Shown here one piece after another: positions 8,574 to 15,958 of a stretch of 26,853 bases of DNA. Position 1 is the stretch's first letter. Each line of letters starts with the position of its first letter. A program made the translations under genes and the position numbers. The DNA lies in assembly GCA_036725605.1 (NCBI GenBank), contig DAIMDW010000048.1, forward strand, positions 1 to 26,853, in the 5' to 3' direction. The notes under the pieces were generated by a model. It searched no databases. It was not told the origin of the DNA and saw nothing but the letters and a program-made list of their open reading frames with translations. This DNA is from CALBTQ01 sp036725605. Lineage in GTDB: Bacteria > Lernaellota > Lernaellaia > Lernaellales > Lernaellaceae.

Positions 8574-8848
8574 TTAGTACCAAGATCGAAGCAGTTCAAA
8601 CGGATCATTCCGACCGATTTTGCCGACGGAACGTTCGATTTCACGTCTGGTAATCAATCCCCGCGTCATGGCCTCGCGGAAGGCTTGGGAAACGAGGTCG
8701 AGGGAAATAATTCCTTCATGCAGGCAATCCACAATGGTGCGCAGCGGCTTTGTCACGCGAAAACCCTGCATCGATTCCACCTTAGGTAAAATGGCGGATC
8801 CGGATCGAAAATCGTTTGCCAGGTCCATTGCGGCCAGGTGAATCTCAT
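8574..8848 (-). pseudogene. 5'-truncated AbiEi-like antitoxin / regulator (remnant)
   Basis: The frame contains FRVTKPLRTIVDCLHEG, then SLDLVSQAFREAMTRGLITR. This is the core of the AbiEi antitoxin/predicted viral-defence regulator family (COG5340 type), where it normally follows an N-terminal winged helix. Only ~90 C-terminal residues remain. The winged helix and first linker would fall inside the upstream AlbA_2-like gene, whose stop at 8845-8847 overlaps the fragment. An in-frame ATG at 8828 could still start an 84-residue product, so expression is not excluded. No AbiEii-like nucleotidyltransferase toxin lies downstream; a dispersed repeat follows directly. I infer a deletion or insertion that removed the 5' half. 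Confidence 0.6.
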
Positions 8849-10317
8849 GGTATCCGATTCTTTGTGACCAACCGGTATTTTTGCAGGCGGCTATTCGGTT
8901 TATCTGGGATTGTAAATTCGATGCGCCCCTCTTCCGCAAGCGCAAGCAGTACTTTCTTTAGCTGACCTGAAATCTGTTTTTGCCCCAAAGCCCGTGCAAT
9001 TTCCGACTTCGAAAACGATCCGGTCTCCAACAGCCGAAGAACTTTTTCTTGAATCGACTCGGGCTGTGACTCGGGCCGTGACTCGGGCCGTGACTCGGGC
9101 TGCGACTTAAGCCGTGACTTTTGCTGCGACTCAGGCTCCGCCTCCGGCCCGATCCGCGCCTTGAACGTGACGGCAAGGAATCCAGATTCTTCGCGGAAGG
9201 TCGGCGGTTCGACTCCGTACTTTTTACACTCGTCGATGACCCGGTTCGTGCCGCGCCCCCAGGCTTCAATCGCGCCGATCCGGTGGAACGTCTGGGCGAT
9301 CTTGGGATTGCGCAGCTTGGATAAGTGCGGCCCGGACAGCATGTCCACCGTGATGCCCGGCGGCAGCAGACCCGAACTGACGATCTCGATCCGGTCGTCG
9401 AAAACCGCGATGGCGACGTATCCCCAGGACGGCGCGTAATCCCGGTGGATGATCGCGTTGAGCAGGATTTCCCGCAACGCCTCGGGCGGCACCGGCAGCC
9501 GGTTCTCCCGTAGGATTTCTCCTTTCGGAAAATGGGCGGCCAGCGGAAGGATTCGGTCAAGAAAAGCCATGCCCTCCCGCATCACGGCGAAGGCGTTCAT
9601 CTGTTCCTGACGATTGTGGAGAATATCGCCGGTAACCTTGGTTCCGCGGAAGCGGCCCATCTTCAACAGAAGCTGCGGGTAGTTGGTGGAAAACCTCTCT
9701 TTTCCAAAAAGAACCAGCGCAGCTTGGGTGATGATCCCATCCACTCGCAGTTCAAGGCGATCCAAAATGTCGCCGACGTCCAGACTGGTCCCAGCGGAAA
9801 TGCTTCGCTGACGGATGGCCTCCTCGCGGACGCGGAGAATTTCCTCGTGGTCCAGGTCATCCAATCCGGCTCCCACGGTGGGGTGGTTCTCCCAACGCTT
9901 CGACGGGTGCAACTGGAACGAGAGCAGGTTTTCGTAAGTGTTTTTGGCCATCCGCTGGGTCGTCGCGCCCGAGCGAGTGTAGGCCCGGCCGTCGAACATG
10001 TACGGTCCATCGCCTCCGGGAGCGGTCACCACGATCACCGCTTTTCCGTTTCCAATTTCGACGGTTTCCAGCGTGGGCGTCACTTGCGGTTCGATCTTGC
10101 CAAACTCATTGGCCAGACTTTCGAGGGTCGTTGCGGCAACCTGCTGCCCGACGACTTCACCCTGATTGGTTACACCAAAAAGAACATGGCCACCTATGCC
10201 GTTGAGCATTGCGCAGACGGTCTTGGCCGCTTCGGTCCTTTGCCCGGTGGACTTTTTGAATTCAAGGCTCTCTGATTCACCGAGAGCGATTAGTTGTTGA
10301 ATATCCGCTAAGTTCAT
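8845..10317 (-). CDS. AlbA_2 (Schlafen-like) / RecG-like putative transcriptional regulator
   Basis: A 490-residue cytoplasmic protein. Residues ~10-130 form an AlbA_2 domain: ESLEFKKSTGQ, then AMLNGIGGHVLFGVTNQGEV, then MFDGRAYTRSGATTQRM. Residues ~275-375 form a GHKL-type ATP-binding-like C-terminal module (LREILLNAIIHRDY; IEIVSSGLLPPGI; IEAWGRGTNRVIDECKKYG). A low-complexity Pro-Glu-Ser-Gln/Arg linker (~393-421) leads to a winged helix (~424-483) ending PDKPNSRLQKYRL, which is the natural end of the family, so the protein is complete. Such proteins are often labelled ATP-dependent DNA helicase but have no helicase motors. They recur in defence islands and next to toxin-antitoxin genes, which fits the antitoxin remnant overlapping the 3' end. 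The ATG at 10317 lacks a clear Shine-Dalgarno sequence. Confidence 0.85.
   Translation of the reverse strand: MNLADIQQLIALGESESLEFKKSTGQRTEAAKTVCAMLNGIGGHVLFGVTNQGEVVGQQVAATTLESLANEFGKIEPQVTPTLETVEIGNGKAVIVVTAPGGDGPYMFDGRAYTRSGATTQRMAKNTYENLLSFQLHPSKRWENHPTVGAGLDDLDHEEILRVREEAIRQRSISAGTSLDVGDILDRLELRVDGIITQAALVLFGKERFSTNYPQLLLKMGRFRGTKVTGDILHNRQEQMNAFAVMREGMAFLDRILPLAAHFPKGEILRENRLPVPPEALREILLNAIIHRDYAPSWGYVAIAVFDDRIEIVSSGLLPPGITVDMLSGPHLSKLRNPKIAQTFHRIGAIEAWGRGTNRVIDECKKYGVEPPTFREESGFLAVTFKARIGPEAEPESQQKSRLKSQPESRPESRPESQPESIQEKVLRLLETGSFSKSEIARALGQKQISGQLKKVLLALAEEGRIEFTIPDKPNSRLQKYRLVTKNRIP
9056..9139 (-). repeat. Seven-unit 12-bp tandem repeat in the AlbA_2-like gene
   Basis: Units of 12 bases (consensus on plus GACTCGGGCYGT) run seven times with decay at one end, and encode the four-residue unit Pro-Glu-Ser-Gln/Arg. 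The in-frame period keeps the reading frame, so unit number may vary between strains and change the distance between the ATPase-like module and the winged helix. Confidence 0.85.
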
Positions 10318-10400
10318 AGGAAATTGCTATCACCTTGCCTGAAAGTTTTCAACAATAAACGGCTAACAGCGGGGAAATTTGGAGAAAATTCTTGAGAAAA

Positions 10401-10521
10401 TATATAGAAATTGACGCCATGATATTTATAGCTCATGTCACGATCTTTCCTCACCATTCGATTCACGCGAGCAACTTACTCGGCGTGTCGGACGCCCCGC
10501 TTTGCCTTGCGCGGCGCGGGC
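10401..10521 (+). repeat. Dispersed intergenic repeat, copy B
   Basis: Shared words are TATAGAAATTGACGCC (also at 15720), CTCACCATTCGATTCACGCG followed by AGCAAC (also near 11107 and 15784), GTGTCGGACGCCCCGC (also near 11140) and CCTTGCGCGGCGCGG (also at 15826). It occupies the middle of the 321-base gap between the divergently transcribed AlbA_2-like gene and the small membrane protein gene. The rest of that gap holds no recognisable gene. Confidence 0.7.
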
Positions 10522-10638
10522 GAGGATGCGCGTGTCTTTATTGGTCCAAATGGCGACAGGCCCCTATTTCCCGGGCGGGTCTTGCGGTAGACTGGCCGCA
10601 CCCAGTGAACCTTTGCGGAAATCCGGAGGAGTTTTTCG

Positions 10639-11052
10639 ATGAAGAACGCCAGGTTGAAGCCTCTGGCCATTACCTTTTTTGCGAGCGGCGTATGGGATAC
10701 CATCGCCGGGATTCTCTACCTGTTCGTCATCGGAACGGGCCGCGCCATCAGCAGTCCGCCGACCGACCCGTTCTACAGCGTCTTCCTGGCGTCCTTTTTC
10801 TTTTGTTTCGCTTACATACAATTCGCGGCGTCACGGAACATCCGGCGCTACTCGTTTGCGGTCGGATGCCTGGTGATCGGCCGGGTCATGTATGTGATCC
10901 TACTTTACGGATTCATGGGTTTCGTCGAGGATTTTCCTGCCACATTCTGGTTTACGGGAATCGTCGATGCGACGTTCGTGCTTTTGTACCTTGTCTTCGC
11001 GTCTCGGGGTGGACTGAAAATGCGGGAATTGTTTCTGCCGGCGACCGAGTGA
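10639..11052 (+). CDS. Small four-helix membrane protein, function unknown
   Basis: 137 residues with four hydrophobic segments (about 8-31, 45-63, 71-94 and 103-121) and short polar loops, so it is very probably an inner-membrane protein. It is preceded by GGAGGAG seven bases before the ATG, a good ribosome site. I do not recognise the family; the size and four-helix layout resemble many small uncharacterised membrane proteins. The last few residues (LFLPATE) and the stop codon are provided by a dispersed repeat that begins at about 11037, so the native C-terminus may have been replaced when the repeat landed. Confidence 0.7.
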   Translation: MKNARLKPLAITFFASGVWDTIAGILYLFVIGTGRAISSPPTDPFYSVFLASFFFCFAYIQFAASRNIRRYSFAVGCLVIGRVMYVILLYGFMGFVEDFPATFWFTGIVDATFVLLYLVFASRGGLKMRELFLPATE

Positions 11053-11160
11053 TCCCAGGCAGCCGGGAAGTCCGGATCATCGGCGGGGCGATCTCGCTGC
11101 GCATGTCCCACCATCCGAATCACACGACCAACGTATGCCGGTGTCGGACGCCTCGCCGGG
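11037..11160 (+). repeat. Dispersed intergenic repeat, copy D
   Basis: The start (CCGGCGACCGAGTGATCCC, then GGCGATCTCG) matches the copy at 13940. The end (CACCATCCGAATCACACGAC, then GTGTCGGACGCCTCGCC) matches copy B at 10451-10501. It therefore bridges the two halves of the family. It overlaps the last five codons of the small membrane protein gene. Confidence 0.65.
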
Positions 11161-11178
11161 TCCCGGGGAAGTTTCTTT

Positions 11179-11207
11179 TTGACCGACGCCGTTCGCCGTG
11201 TTAAATT
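11179..11207 (+). promoter_or_regulatory. Sigma-70-type promoter of the M19-like lipoprotein gene
   Basis: TTGACC (11179-11184) and TAAATT (11202-11207) are separated by exactly 17 bases, ending 28 bases before the ATG at 11236. The -35 matches consensus at 5 of 6, the -10 at 4 of 6. The promoter lies directly after dispersed repeat copy D and implies a short leader with AAGGAG as ribosome site. Confidence 0.55.
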
Positions 11208-11235
11208 GAAAATCCCTTGATATACAAGGAGAATA

Positions 11236-13650
11236 ATGATGAAAAACAGTTGCATCCTCCGCTTCTTCCTGTTGCTTGCCTTGCTGCTGGTTGTCGGTTC
11301 GATCGCCTCTTGCGGCGACGATGACCCTTCGACAAGCTCAGGGCAGGCTGATGACGATGATGCTGCGGCCGATGATGACGCTATTGATGATGATGCCATG
11401 GACGACGATACGACCGGCGACGACGATGACAGCGTTTCACCGGATGATGATTCCATCGACGATGATGACGATTCGGTGGATGACGACGATGACGACGACG
11501 ACACAACGGTGACCACCATGGAGGGAGATCCGGCGTACAATCTAGCTCAGGGTTGTTTTGCCGTGCGTTCCGACGAGACCGGCCGTTATCTGGTTGCGGA
11601 AGAGGATGGAAGCTATCTGTTCCGGGTTGTCTTCCCGGAACAAGCGGACCATTTTTTCATCAAGCCGACCGGTCTGGGTACGTTTATGTTCTACGACCGG
11701 AACGAAGGTTTTCTGGCCACGGATGGTCAGGCTGTTGTTCGCTACACCGAGGCGGGCAACGACGTCGAGTGGCGGGTGAACGAGCTTGAGATTCCCTTCG
11801 ACGATTCAACGGACAAACTATACACGCTTGTTTCCACCAAGCACGAACGTCGGTTGCTTGCAGACTATAACGCACCGTATCTGGGTCCCGAAGACGACAC
11901 CATCGTTGCCGAATCGGCCGCCTTTCAAATGGTCGAGCGCCCGGCGGAAGAATGCCGATCCTACCCCGAAGCGGCGCTCAATGCCGTGGTTTCCCCCGAG
12001 TTTTATCAGCCGCACGATCCAACCGAGCCGGTGGTGGGATATGCCGACGTGCACTCGCACCTGAACTTCGTCAAAAGCCTCGGTGCGGTCGGCATGGCCG
12101 GTGACCTGTTCCACCGTTTCGGAGTCGAATACGCACTCGACGATTGCGAAGACCTGCACGGGCCTGACGGCGCATGGGACTTCCTCGGCGTTTCCGGCGG
12201 CACGCCCGGTCACGACACCGCGGGCTATCCCGATTTCACCTGGTGGCCGAACCGCTGCGCGATCTCGCACACCCAGGTCTATTACAAGTGGATCCAGCGG
12301 GCCTATTTGAGCGGCTTGCGTCTGGTCGTGACGCTGGCCACCGGCAACAACTCGTATTGCCAGTTGGCCAGCATGCTTCACCCCCTGGTGAACGAAGGCG
12401 ATTGCAGCCCTGTCAGCACCGTCGAAATCCAAACGCTTGCCATGTACGATCTGCAGGATTACGTCGACGCCCAAGAGGGCGGGCCGGGCAAGGGGTGGTT
12501 CCGAATCGTCACGTCCCCGGAGGAAGCCCGCGAGGTGATCGCGCAGAATAAACTCGCCGTCGTTTTGGGCGTGGAATACGGTACGCTTTTCGACTGCCGG
12601 ATCGGACAGGAAGAGAAGTGTACGCCCGAGTATGTCGATCAGGAACTCGACGCACTCTACGACATGGGCATCCGGTCGGTTTATCCGCTCCACCGGTTCG
12701 ACAACGCCTTCGGCGGCACGCGTCCCGGTGGCGGGACAACCAATGCCTGGATGAACCTCACCAACAAAATGAACACCGGCAAGATCGATCACATCATCGA
12801 TCTCATTCTTCCGGGGCGGCTGCTTTTCGATCCGTCGGTCGGTGGGGATTTCTGGATGCTCGGCGAATGCCCCGCGGGCGCATCGGGTTGGACAAACATC
12901 AGAAACATGCAGGAATTCCTCGACGAGGACATCCCCTCCTTCGGCTCCGTGTTCGATGATCTTTTACAAGCTTTGCTCATCGACAAACTGGAACCGATTC
13001 CCGATTACGGGGATTACGGCGGATCGATCCCGGGTTGCAACGTCCGGCATCTGCAGCCGATCGGCGAACATCTGGTCAACGGCCTGGTCGATCGCGGCAT
13101 GATCGTCCAGGTCGACCACCTGAGCTATTACACCCTGATCGAGATGCTTGATGTTTTGGAGGAGCGCCAATACGCGGGCGTTATCTCCGACCATAGCTGG
13201 ATCGAAAACAAACTGGAGATTCGCGATCGCATCTATACCCTCGGTGGGCTGGTCGTGAACATGGTCTCCAATCCGTCCAACAGCGCGAATGGAATCGCCC
13301 AACGTTCCGACGAAATGCTGGGCTATCCCCTCGTCAACGGCGTTGGGATCGGCTCGGATGTGCAGGGAATGACCTGTCAACCAAATAGCGATGGTTCGGT
13401 GCAGATCGATTATCCCTTTACCTCCTACGATGGCCTGGTCACCTTCGAGCAGCCGACTGTCGGCGACCGGGTTTTTGACTATGCGAGTGAAGGAGTCGCC
13501 CACTACGGTCTATACGCCGAATGGGTGGAGAACCTGCGGCAGGTGGACGAAACTCACCCGGCCGACGTCATGGAAATCTTCATGAGTTCGGCGGAGGCGT
13601 ATCTGCAAATGTGGGAACGGGCGCAGGCGACGGCAATCCCGAGGAGATAG
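11236..13650 (+). CDS. Lipoprotein with Asp-rich linker and amidohydrolase / peptidase M19-like domain
   Basis: 804 residues. The signal peptide ends in the lipobox GSIASC with Cys26 as the lipidated residue. Residues ~27-90 are an Asp-rich linker. Residues ~99-236 are repetitive beta structure (RYLVAEEDGSYLFRV; GTFMFYDRNEGFLATDG), similar to a fascin-like or ricin-like trefoil. Residues ~265-795 have the metal-site layout of renal-dipeptidase-like (M19) amidohydrolases: DVHSHL (His273, His275), GVEYG (Glu447), QVDHLS (His628), SDHSW (His653) and GIGSDVQG (Asp708, like the M19 GIGSDFDG). The first motif is His-X-His rather than the dipeptidase His-X-Asp. It is probably anchored to the envelope and faces outward or periplasmic. 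Substrate unknown. AAGGAG precedes the ATG, and a strong hairpin terminator follows the stop. Confidence 0.8.
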   Translation: MMKNSCILRFFLLLALLLVVGSIASCGDDDPSTSSGQADDDDAAADDDAIDDDAMDDDTTGDDDDSVSPDDDSIDDDDDSVDDDDDDDDTTVTTMEGDPAYNLAQGCFAVRSDETGRYLVAEEDGSYLFRVVFPEQADHFFIKPTGLGTFMFYDRNEGFLATDGQAVVRYTEAGNDVEWRVNELEIPFDDSTDKLYTLVSTKHERRLLADYNAPYLGPEDDTIVAESAAFQMVERPAEECRSYPEAALNAVVSPEFYQPHDPTEPVVGYADVHSHLNFVKSLGAVGMAGDLFHRFGVEYALDDCEDLHGPDGAWDFLGVSGGTPGHDTAGYPDFTWWPNRCAISHTQVYYKWIQRAYLSGLRLVVTLATGNNSYCQLASMLHPLVNEGDCSPVSTVEIQTLAMYDLQDYVDAQEGGPGKGWFRIVTSPEEAREVIAQNKLAVVLGVEYGTLFDCRIGQEEKCTPEYVDQELDALYDMGIRSVYPLHRFDNAFGGTRPGGGTTNAWMNLTNKMNTGKIDHIIDLILPGRLLFDPSVGGDFWMLGECPAGASGWTNIRNMQEFLDEDIPSFGSVFDDLLQALLIDKLEPIPDYGDYGGSIPGCNVRHLQPIGEHLVNGLVDRGMIVQVDHLSYYTLIEMLDVLEERQYAGVISDHSWIENKLEIRDRIYTLGGLVVNMVSNPSNSANGIAQRSDEMLGYPLVNGVGIGSDVQGMTCQPNSDGSVQIDYPFTSYDGLVTFEQPTVGDRVFDYASEGVAHYGLYAEWVENLRQVDETHPADVMEIFMSSAEAYLQMWERAQATAIPRR
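11325..11343 (+). repeat. CTTCGACAAGCTCAGGG-type dispersed palindromic element inside a coding region
   Basis: The 19-base word CCCTTCGACAAGCTCAGGG, with its imperfect palindromic ends CCCT/AGGG, is a short repeat seen across many unrelated bacterial genomes, where its translations give strings such as PELVEG or LRQAQG. Here it lies in frame between the lipobox and the Asp tract and encodes Pro-Ser-Thr-Ser-Ser-Gly-Gln. Confidence 0.6.
11350..11502 (+). repeat. GAY tract encoding the Asp-rich linker of the M19-like lipoprotein
   Basis: Imperfect repeats of three to eight Asp codons are separated by Ala, Ile, Met, Thr, Ser or Val. The tract begins about a dozen residues after the lipidated cysteine and ends just before the first folded domain, consistent with an extended, negatively charged spacer. 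Confidence 0.8.
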
Positions 13651-13660
13651 CCTTGAAAAA

Positions 13661-13690
13661 AGATTCCCCCGCGCATGCCCGGGGGAATCT
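13661..13690. terminator. Strong hairpin terminator after the M19-like gene
   Basis: A perfect 11-bp stem (AGATTCCCCCG 13661-13671 with CGGGGGAATCT 13680-13690) and an eight-base loop begin eleven bases after the stop codon. A-rich sequence precedes it and ATTTAACTT follows, so it may work in both directions. Confidence 0.8.
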
Positions 13691-13751
13691 ATTTAACTTG
13701 TATCTCCTAATGATGCTCGGATTGATTTTTCTCGTGTACATCAGGTTTTCA

Positions 13752-13934
13752 TTATATACGAAAAATAACACCCGCAATGTGCTCGGATAGTTCGTAAAGA
13801 AATCCGAAGAACGCTCCTAGAGCGGCAATTGTTGTCATACCGGCAGTAGTAGGCGATAAAATCAGATCGGCAAAACGCGATGATCCTATTGTAAACCAGT
13901 CCAATCCGAATTGATGCCACAGGAAGAATCCCAC
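13752..13934 (-). CDS. Possible small membrane protein or gene remnant
   Basis: The minus frame encodes about 60 residues, hydrophobic in two stretches (VGFFLWHQFGLDWF; TTIAALGAFFGFLYEL), and ends AGVIFRI. The composition looks protein-like. However, the frame continues upstream into the dispersed repeat and has only a GTG start at 13932-13934 without a ribosome site. It may be the 3' end of a membrane protein gene whose 5' part was replaced by the repeat. The rest of the 624-base gap (13651-14274) holds the terminator, repeat copy E and a candidate promoter. Confidence 0.3.
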   Translation of the reverse strand: MGFFLWHQFGLDWFTIGSSRFADLILSPTTAGMTTIAALGAFFGFLYELSEHIAGVIFRI

Positions 13935-13939
13935 GTTTG

Positions 13940-14092
13940 CGCCGGCGACGGAGTGATCCCGGGCGGCCGGAAAAGCCCGGGACAAGTTCCGCGTTACCGG
14001 CGGCGCGATCTCGACGCGAAACATATCACGCTTGCCCAACCATCCGCGACGATACTCCATTGCCAAAATAAGCGCGATTGGCGCGGGCGGGG
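13940..14092 (+). repeat. Dispersed intergenic repeat, copy E
   Basis: It starts GCCGGCGACGGAGTGATCCC like copy D, continues with GGCGCGATCTCGACGCG and CCCAACCATCCG, and ends with CATTGCCAAAATAAGCGCG then ATTGGCGCGGGCGG, almost the same as copy A at 8537-8568. The terminal part can form a short GCCAA/TTGGC hairpin. Between the shared blocks it carries bases absent from copy D, so the copies are diverged or mosaic. Confidence 0.7.
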
Positions 14093-14170
14093 AAAAAGGT
14101 CAGAACTTTTCTTTCTTGGTAGGCCCGGTTAGCGTTCCCAGATATTTTCGGCATGGAACGGATTGAATAC

Positions 14171-14198
14171 TTGGACGCCCCGGATGTTGTAGGATAAT
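14171..14198 (+). promoter_or_regulatory. Candidate promoter for the HNH-like gene
   Basis: TTGGAC (14171-14176) and GATAAT (14193-14198) are separated by 16 bases, about 75 bases before the ATG at 14275. The -10 matches consensus at 5 of 6; the -35 is weaker. The region between carries TTTCCGGGGACATTTTC, a word resembling the ATTCCGGGGGCAG found just after the gene. Confidence 0.3.
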
Positions 14199-14274
14199 GT
14201 GTAATTATCAAGTTAAACTTTTGATTTGCACAAAGGATTTCCGGGGACATTTTCAGGAATCAACAGAGTGCCAG

Positions 14275-15669
14275 ATGAGTAGACGAAAAGATTGCATCTA
14301 CTGTGGAGACGATGTTGGCTCGCGGGAACACACTTTCCCTGCGGCGCTTGGCGGACGAAGAATGAACAAGGGAATTCTCTGTAAAAATTGTAATAACTCA
14401 TTCTCAAATCTCGATAACCTTCTGGCTCAGCAGCTTGCCATTTTCAACGGATTGATCGGTGTCCGCCATGATAGAGCTGAGAAACCGAAACCGTTCTATA
14501 TAGAATCCAAGTATGGGCCGATAACCATCGACAACGCTGGCACGCCCGTGATGGCTGAGCCAAAGATCATTTCAGATCAAGAACGACCGGACGGTGGTCG
14601 GCTAATGACCGTAAGGTTTGGTAGTGAACAACAGGTGAGGCAATGGTACGCCAGACAACGTGATGCTGGTTATAAAGTCAAACGAATCAATTCATCAGAG
14701 GGAAGACGATTCCTGGACGAACCATTACCAGTCTCTTGGAAATTCGGTGGTACCGATGCGTTTCGAGAGATAGGACGAATAGCCTTGAATTTTCTCGCGT
14801 ACTACATGCCCGATCTTGCACGAAGGGCGGAGTTGAAGCCCTTCAAGGAATTCGTTCTCGGGAAAAGCTTACTCCAAAAGGATAAACTTACCCCAGTCTG
14901 GTTTTCGCCTCCAACAGCCTTCATACTTCCAGACTCTCGCTTCTCATTCGGCCATCAAGTGATAATTCTTTCCGATGACATCTCGACATTTGCCAGAGTT
15001 CGACTCTTTTCGTCGCTAGATTTCTTCGTCTGTTTTGGACAACTTCTAGGAGCTCCGTCAGCGGCCGTGGTGTTCGATATCGATCCGCTGGCAGAGAATC
15101 CTCCAAATGATCTTGTGATGACAGAATTATTGAGGTCAGAATTTCCAACGGTTAAAACTCTACCTATGTGCTCCAATAAGGATTACGTTGAATTACTTGG
15201 AACGCAACTGAAATCGCTCATGGGTCGAATTGGAGATCGGCAATGGATGATCAGCACCCAGAGCCTTCTAAGGGATTTAAATGCAACACGTGGTCTATCA
15301 AGCCGCATGCGTAAAGCCCGCGTCGCAGAATTGCTTGAGCCACAAAGCACTCGAATTCTGAATTTAGCTCGATATGTATTAAAGAAACGACAACAAGCAG
15401 TTGAGGACGAGCCTTCTCGCATGCTTGCAGAGATAACCGAGGCTATCCTGGCGTCAGATCCTGAAAGTGAAGATGGGTTAAGTTCTGTGGCGAGAGCAGT
15501 CCTCGCCTATTTGCAACTTGGTTTATCCCGTGCGGTTGCAAAGGAATTAGAAACATGTCCTTTGACCGATGAAAAGTTACGCACGCTTCTTGAAGGCAAC
15601 GAAGGCATCGATATCGTTTCTAAGCAACTCCATCAGATAGTTATATTATCCCTCAAAGGAAAGATATAA
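14275..15669 (+). CDS. HNH-endonuclease-domain protein
   Basis: 464 residues. The first ~50 residues form a zinc-bound HNH (HNH_5-like) fold: CIYCG with Cys7/Cys10, REHTFPAALGG with the candidate catalytic His19, and KGILCKNCNNSFSNLDNLLA with Cys36/Cys39. This is a full set of metal and catalytic residues. The remaining ~400 residues are not recognised: a mixed alpha/beta region (FREIGRIALNFLAYYMPD; VWFSPPTAFILPDSRFSF) and a helical C-terminus. It may be a nuclease of a restriction or defence system, but no methylase or partner is adjacent. I start at the ATG at 14275, directly before the HNH core; an upstream in-frame start would add 26 unlikely residues. The gene is AT-rich against the flanks and sits between copies of the dispersed repeat, both signs of acquisition. 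Confidence 0.75.
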   Translation: MSRRKDCIYCGDDVGSREHTFPAALGGRRMNKGILCKNCNNSFSNLDNLLAQQLAIFNGLIGVRHDRAEKPKPFYIESKYGPITIDNAGTPVMAEPKIISDQERPDGGRLMTVRFGSEQQVRQWYARQRDAGYKVKRINSSEGRRFLDEPLPVSWKFGGTDAFREIGRIALNFLAYYMPDLARRAELKPFKEFVLGKSLLQKDKLTPVWFSPPTAFILPDSRFSFGHQVIILSDDISTFARVRLFSSLDFFVCFGQLLGAPSAAVVFDIDPLAENPPNDLVMTELLRSEFPTVKTLPMCSNKDYVELLGTQLKSLMGRIGDRQWMISTQSLLRDLNATRGLSSRMRKARVAELLEPQSTRILNLARYVLKKRQQAVEDEPSRMLAEITEAILASDPESEDGLSSVARAVLAYLQLGLSRAVAKELETCPLTDEKLRTLLEGNEGIDIVSKQLHQIVILSLKGKI

Positions 15670-15700
15670 TTACTGCAAATTGGGAGTAACTCTAGGGGGA

Positions 15701-15843
15701 ATTCCGGGGGCAGACAGGATATAGAAATTGACACCGCGATTTTGTTTTGATGCTCAAAGTACATGGACCAAATGGTTATCCTTTCCATTCGATTCGCGCG
15801 AGCAAATAAATCGTCGCCGTCTTTTCCTTGCGCGGCGCGGCGG
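15701..15843 (+). repeat. Dispersed intergenic repeat, copy C
   Basis: ATTCCGGGGGCAG, TATAGAAATTGACACCGCGAT, CCATTCGATTCGCGCGAGCA and CCTTGCGCGGCGCGGCGG correspond in order to blocks of copy B and partly of copy A. It lies between the HNH-like gene and the Asp-box protein gene. The remaining ~115 bases before that gene hold no gene; AT-rich sequence there probably includes its promoter. Confidence 0.7.
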
Positions 15844-15958
15844 ATTGTCTTAGAATTGCCGCACGTGGTTTCACATCCAAATTAATTACAACAAAATAAT
15901 TGAAAACTATCGTGGGTCGGCCGTGCGGCCGGAGGACCTTTTTGGGAGGAGAAGTCCG

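Noticed and set aside
9056..9139. CRISPR-like array
   Set aside because: The repeated unit is a contiguous 12-bp coding repeat without unique spacers; no spaced direct repeats of CRISPR length were seen in the window.
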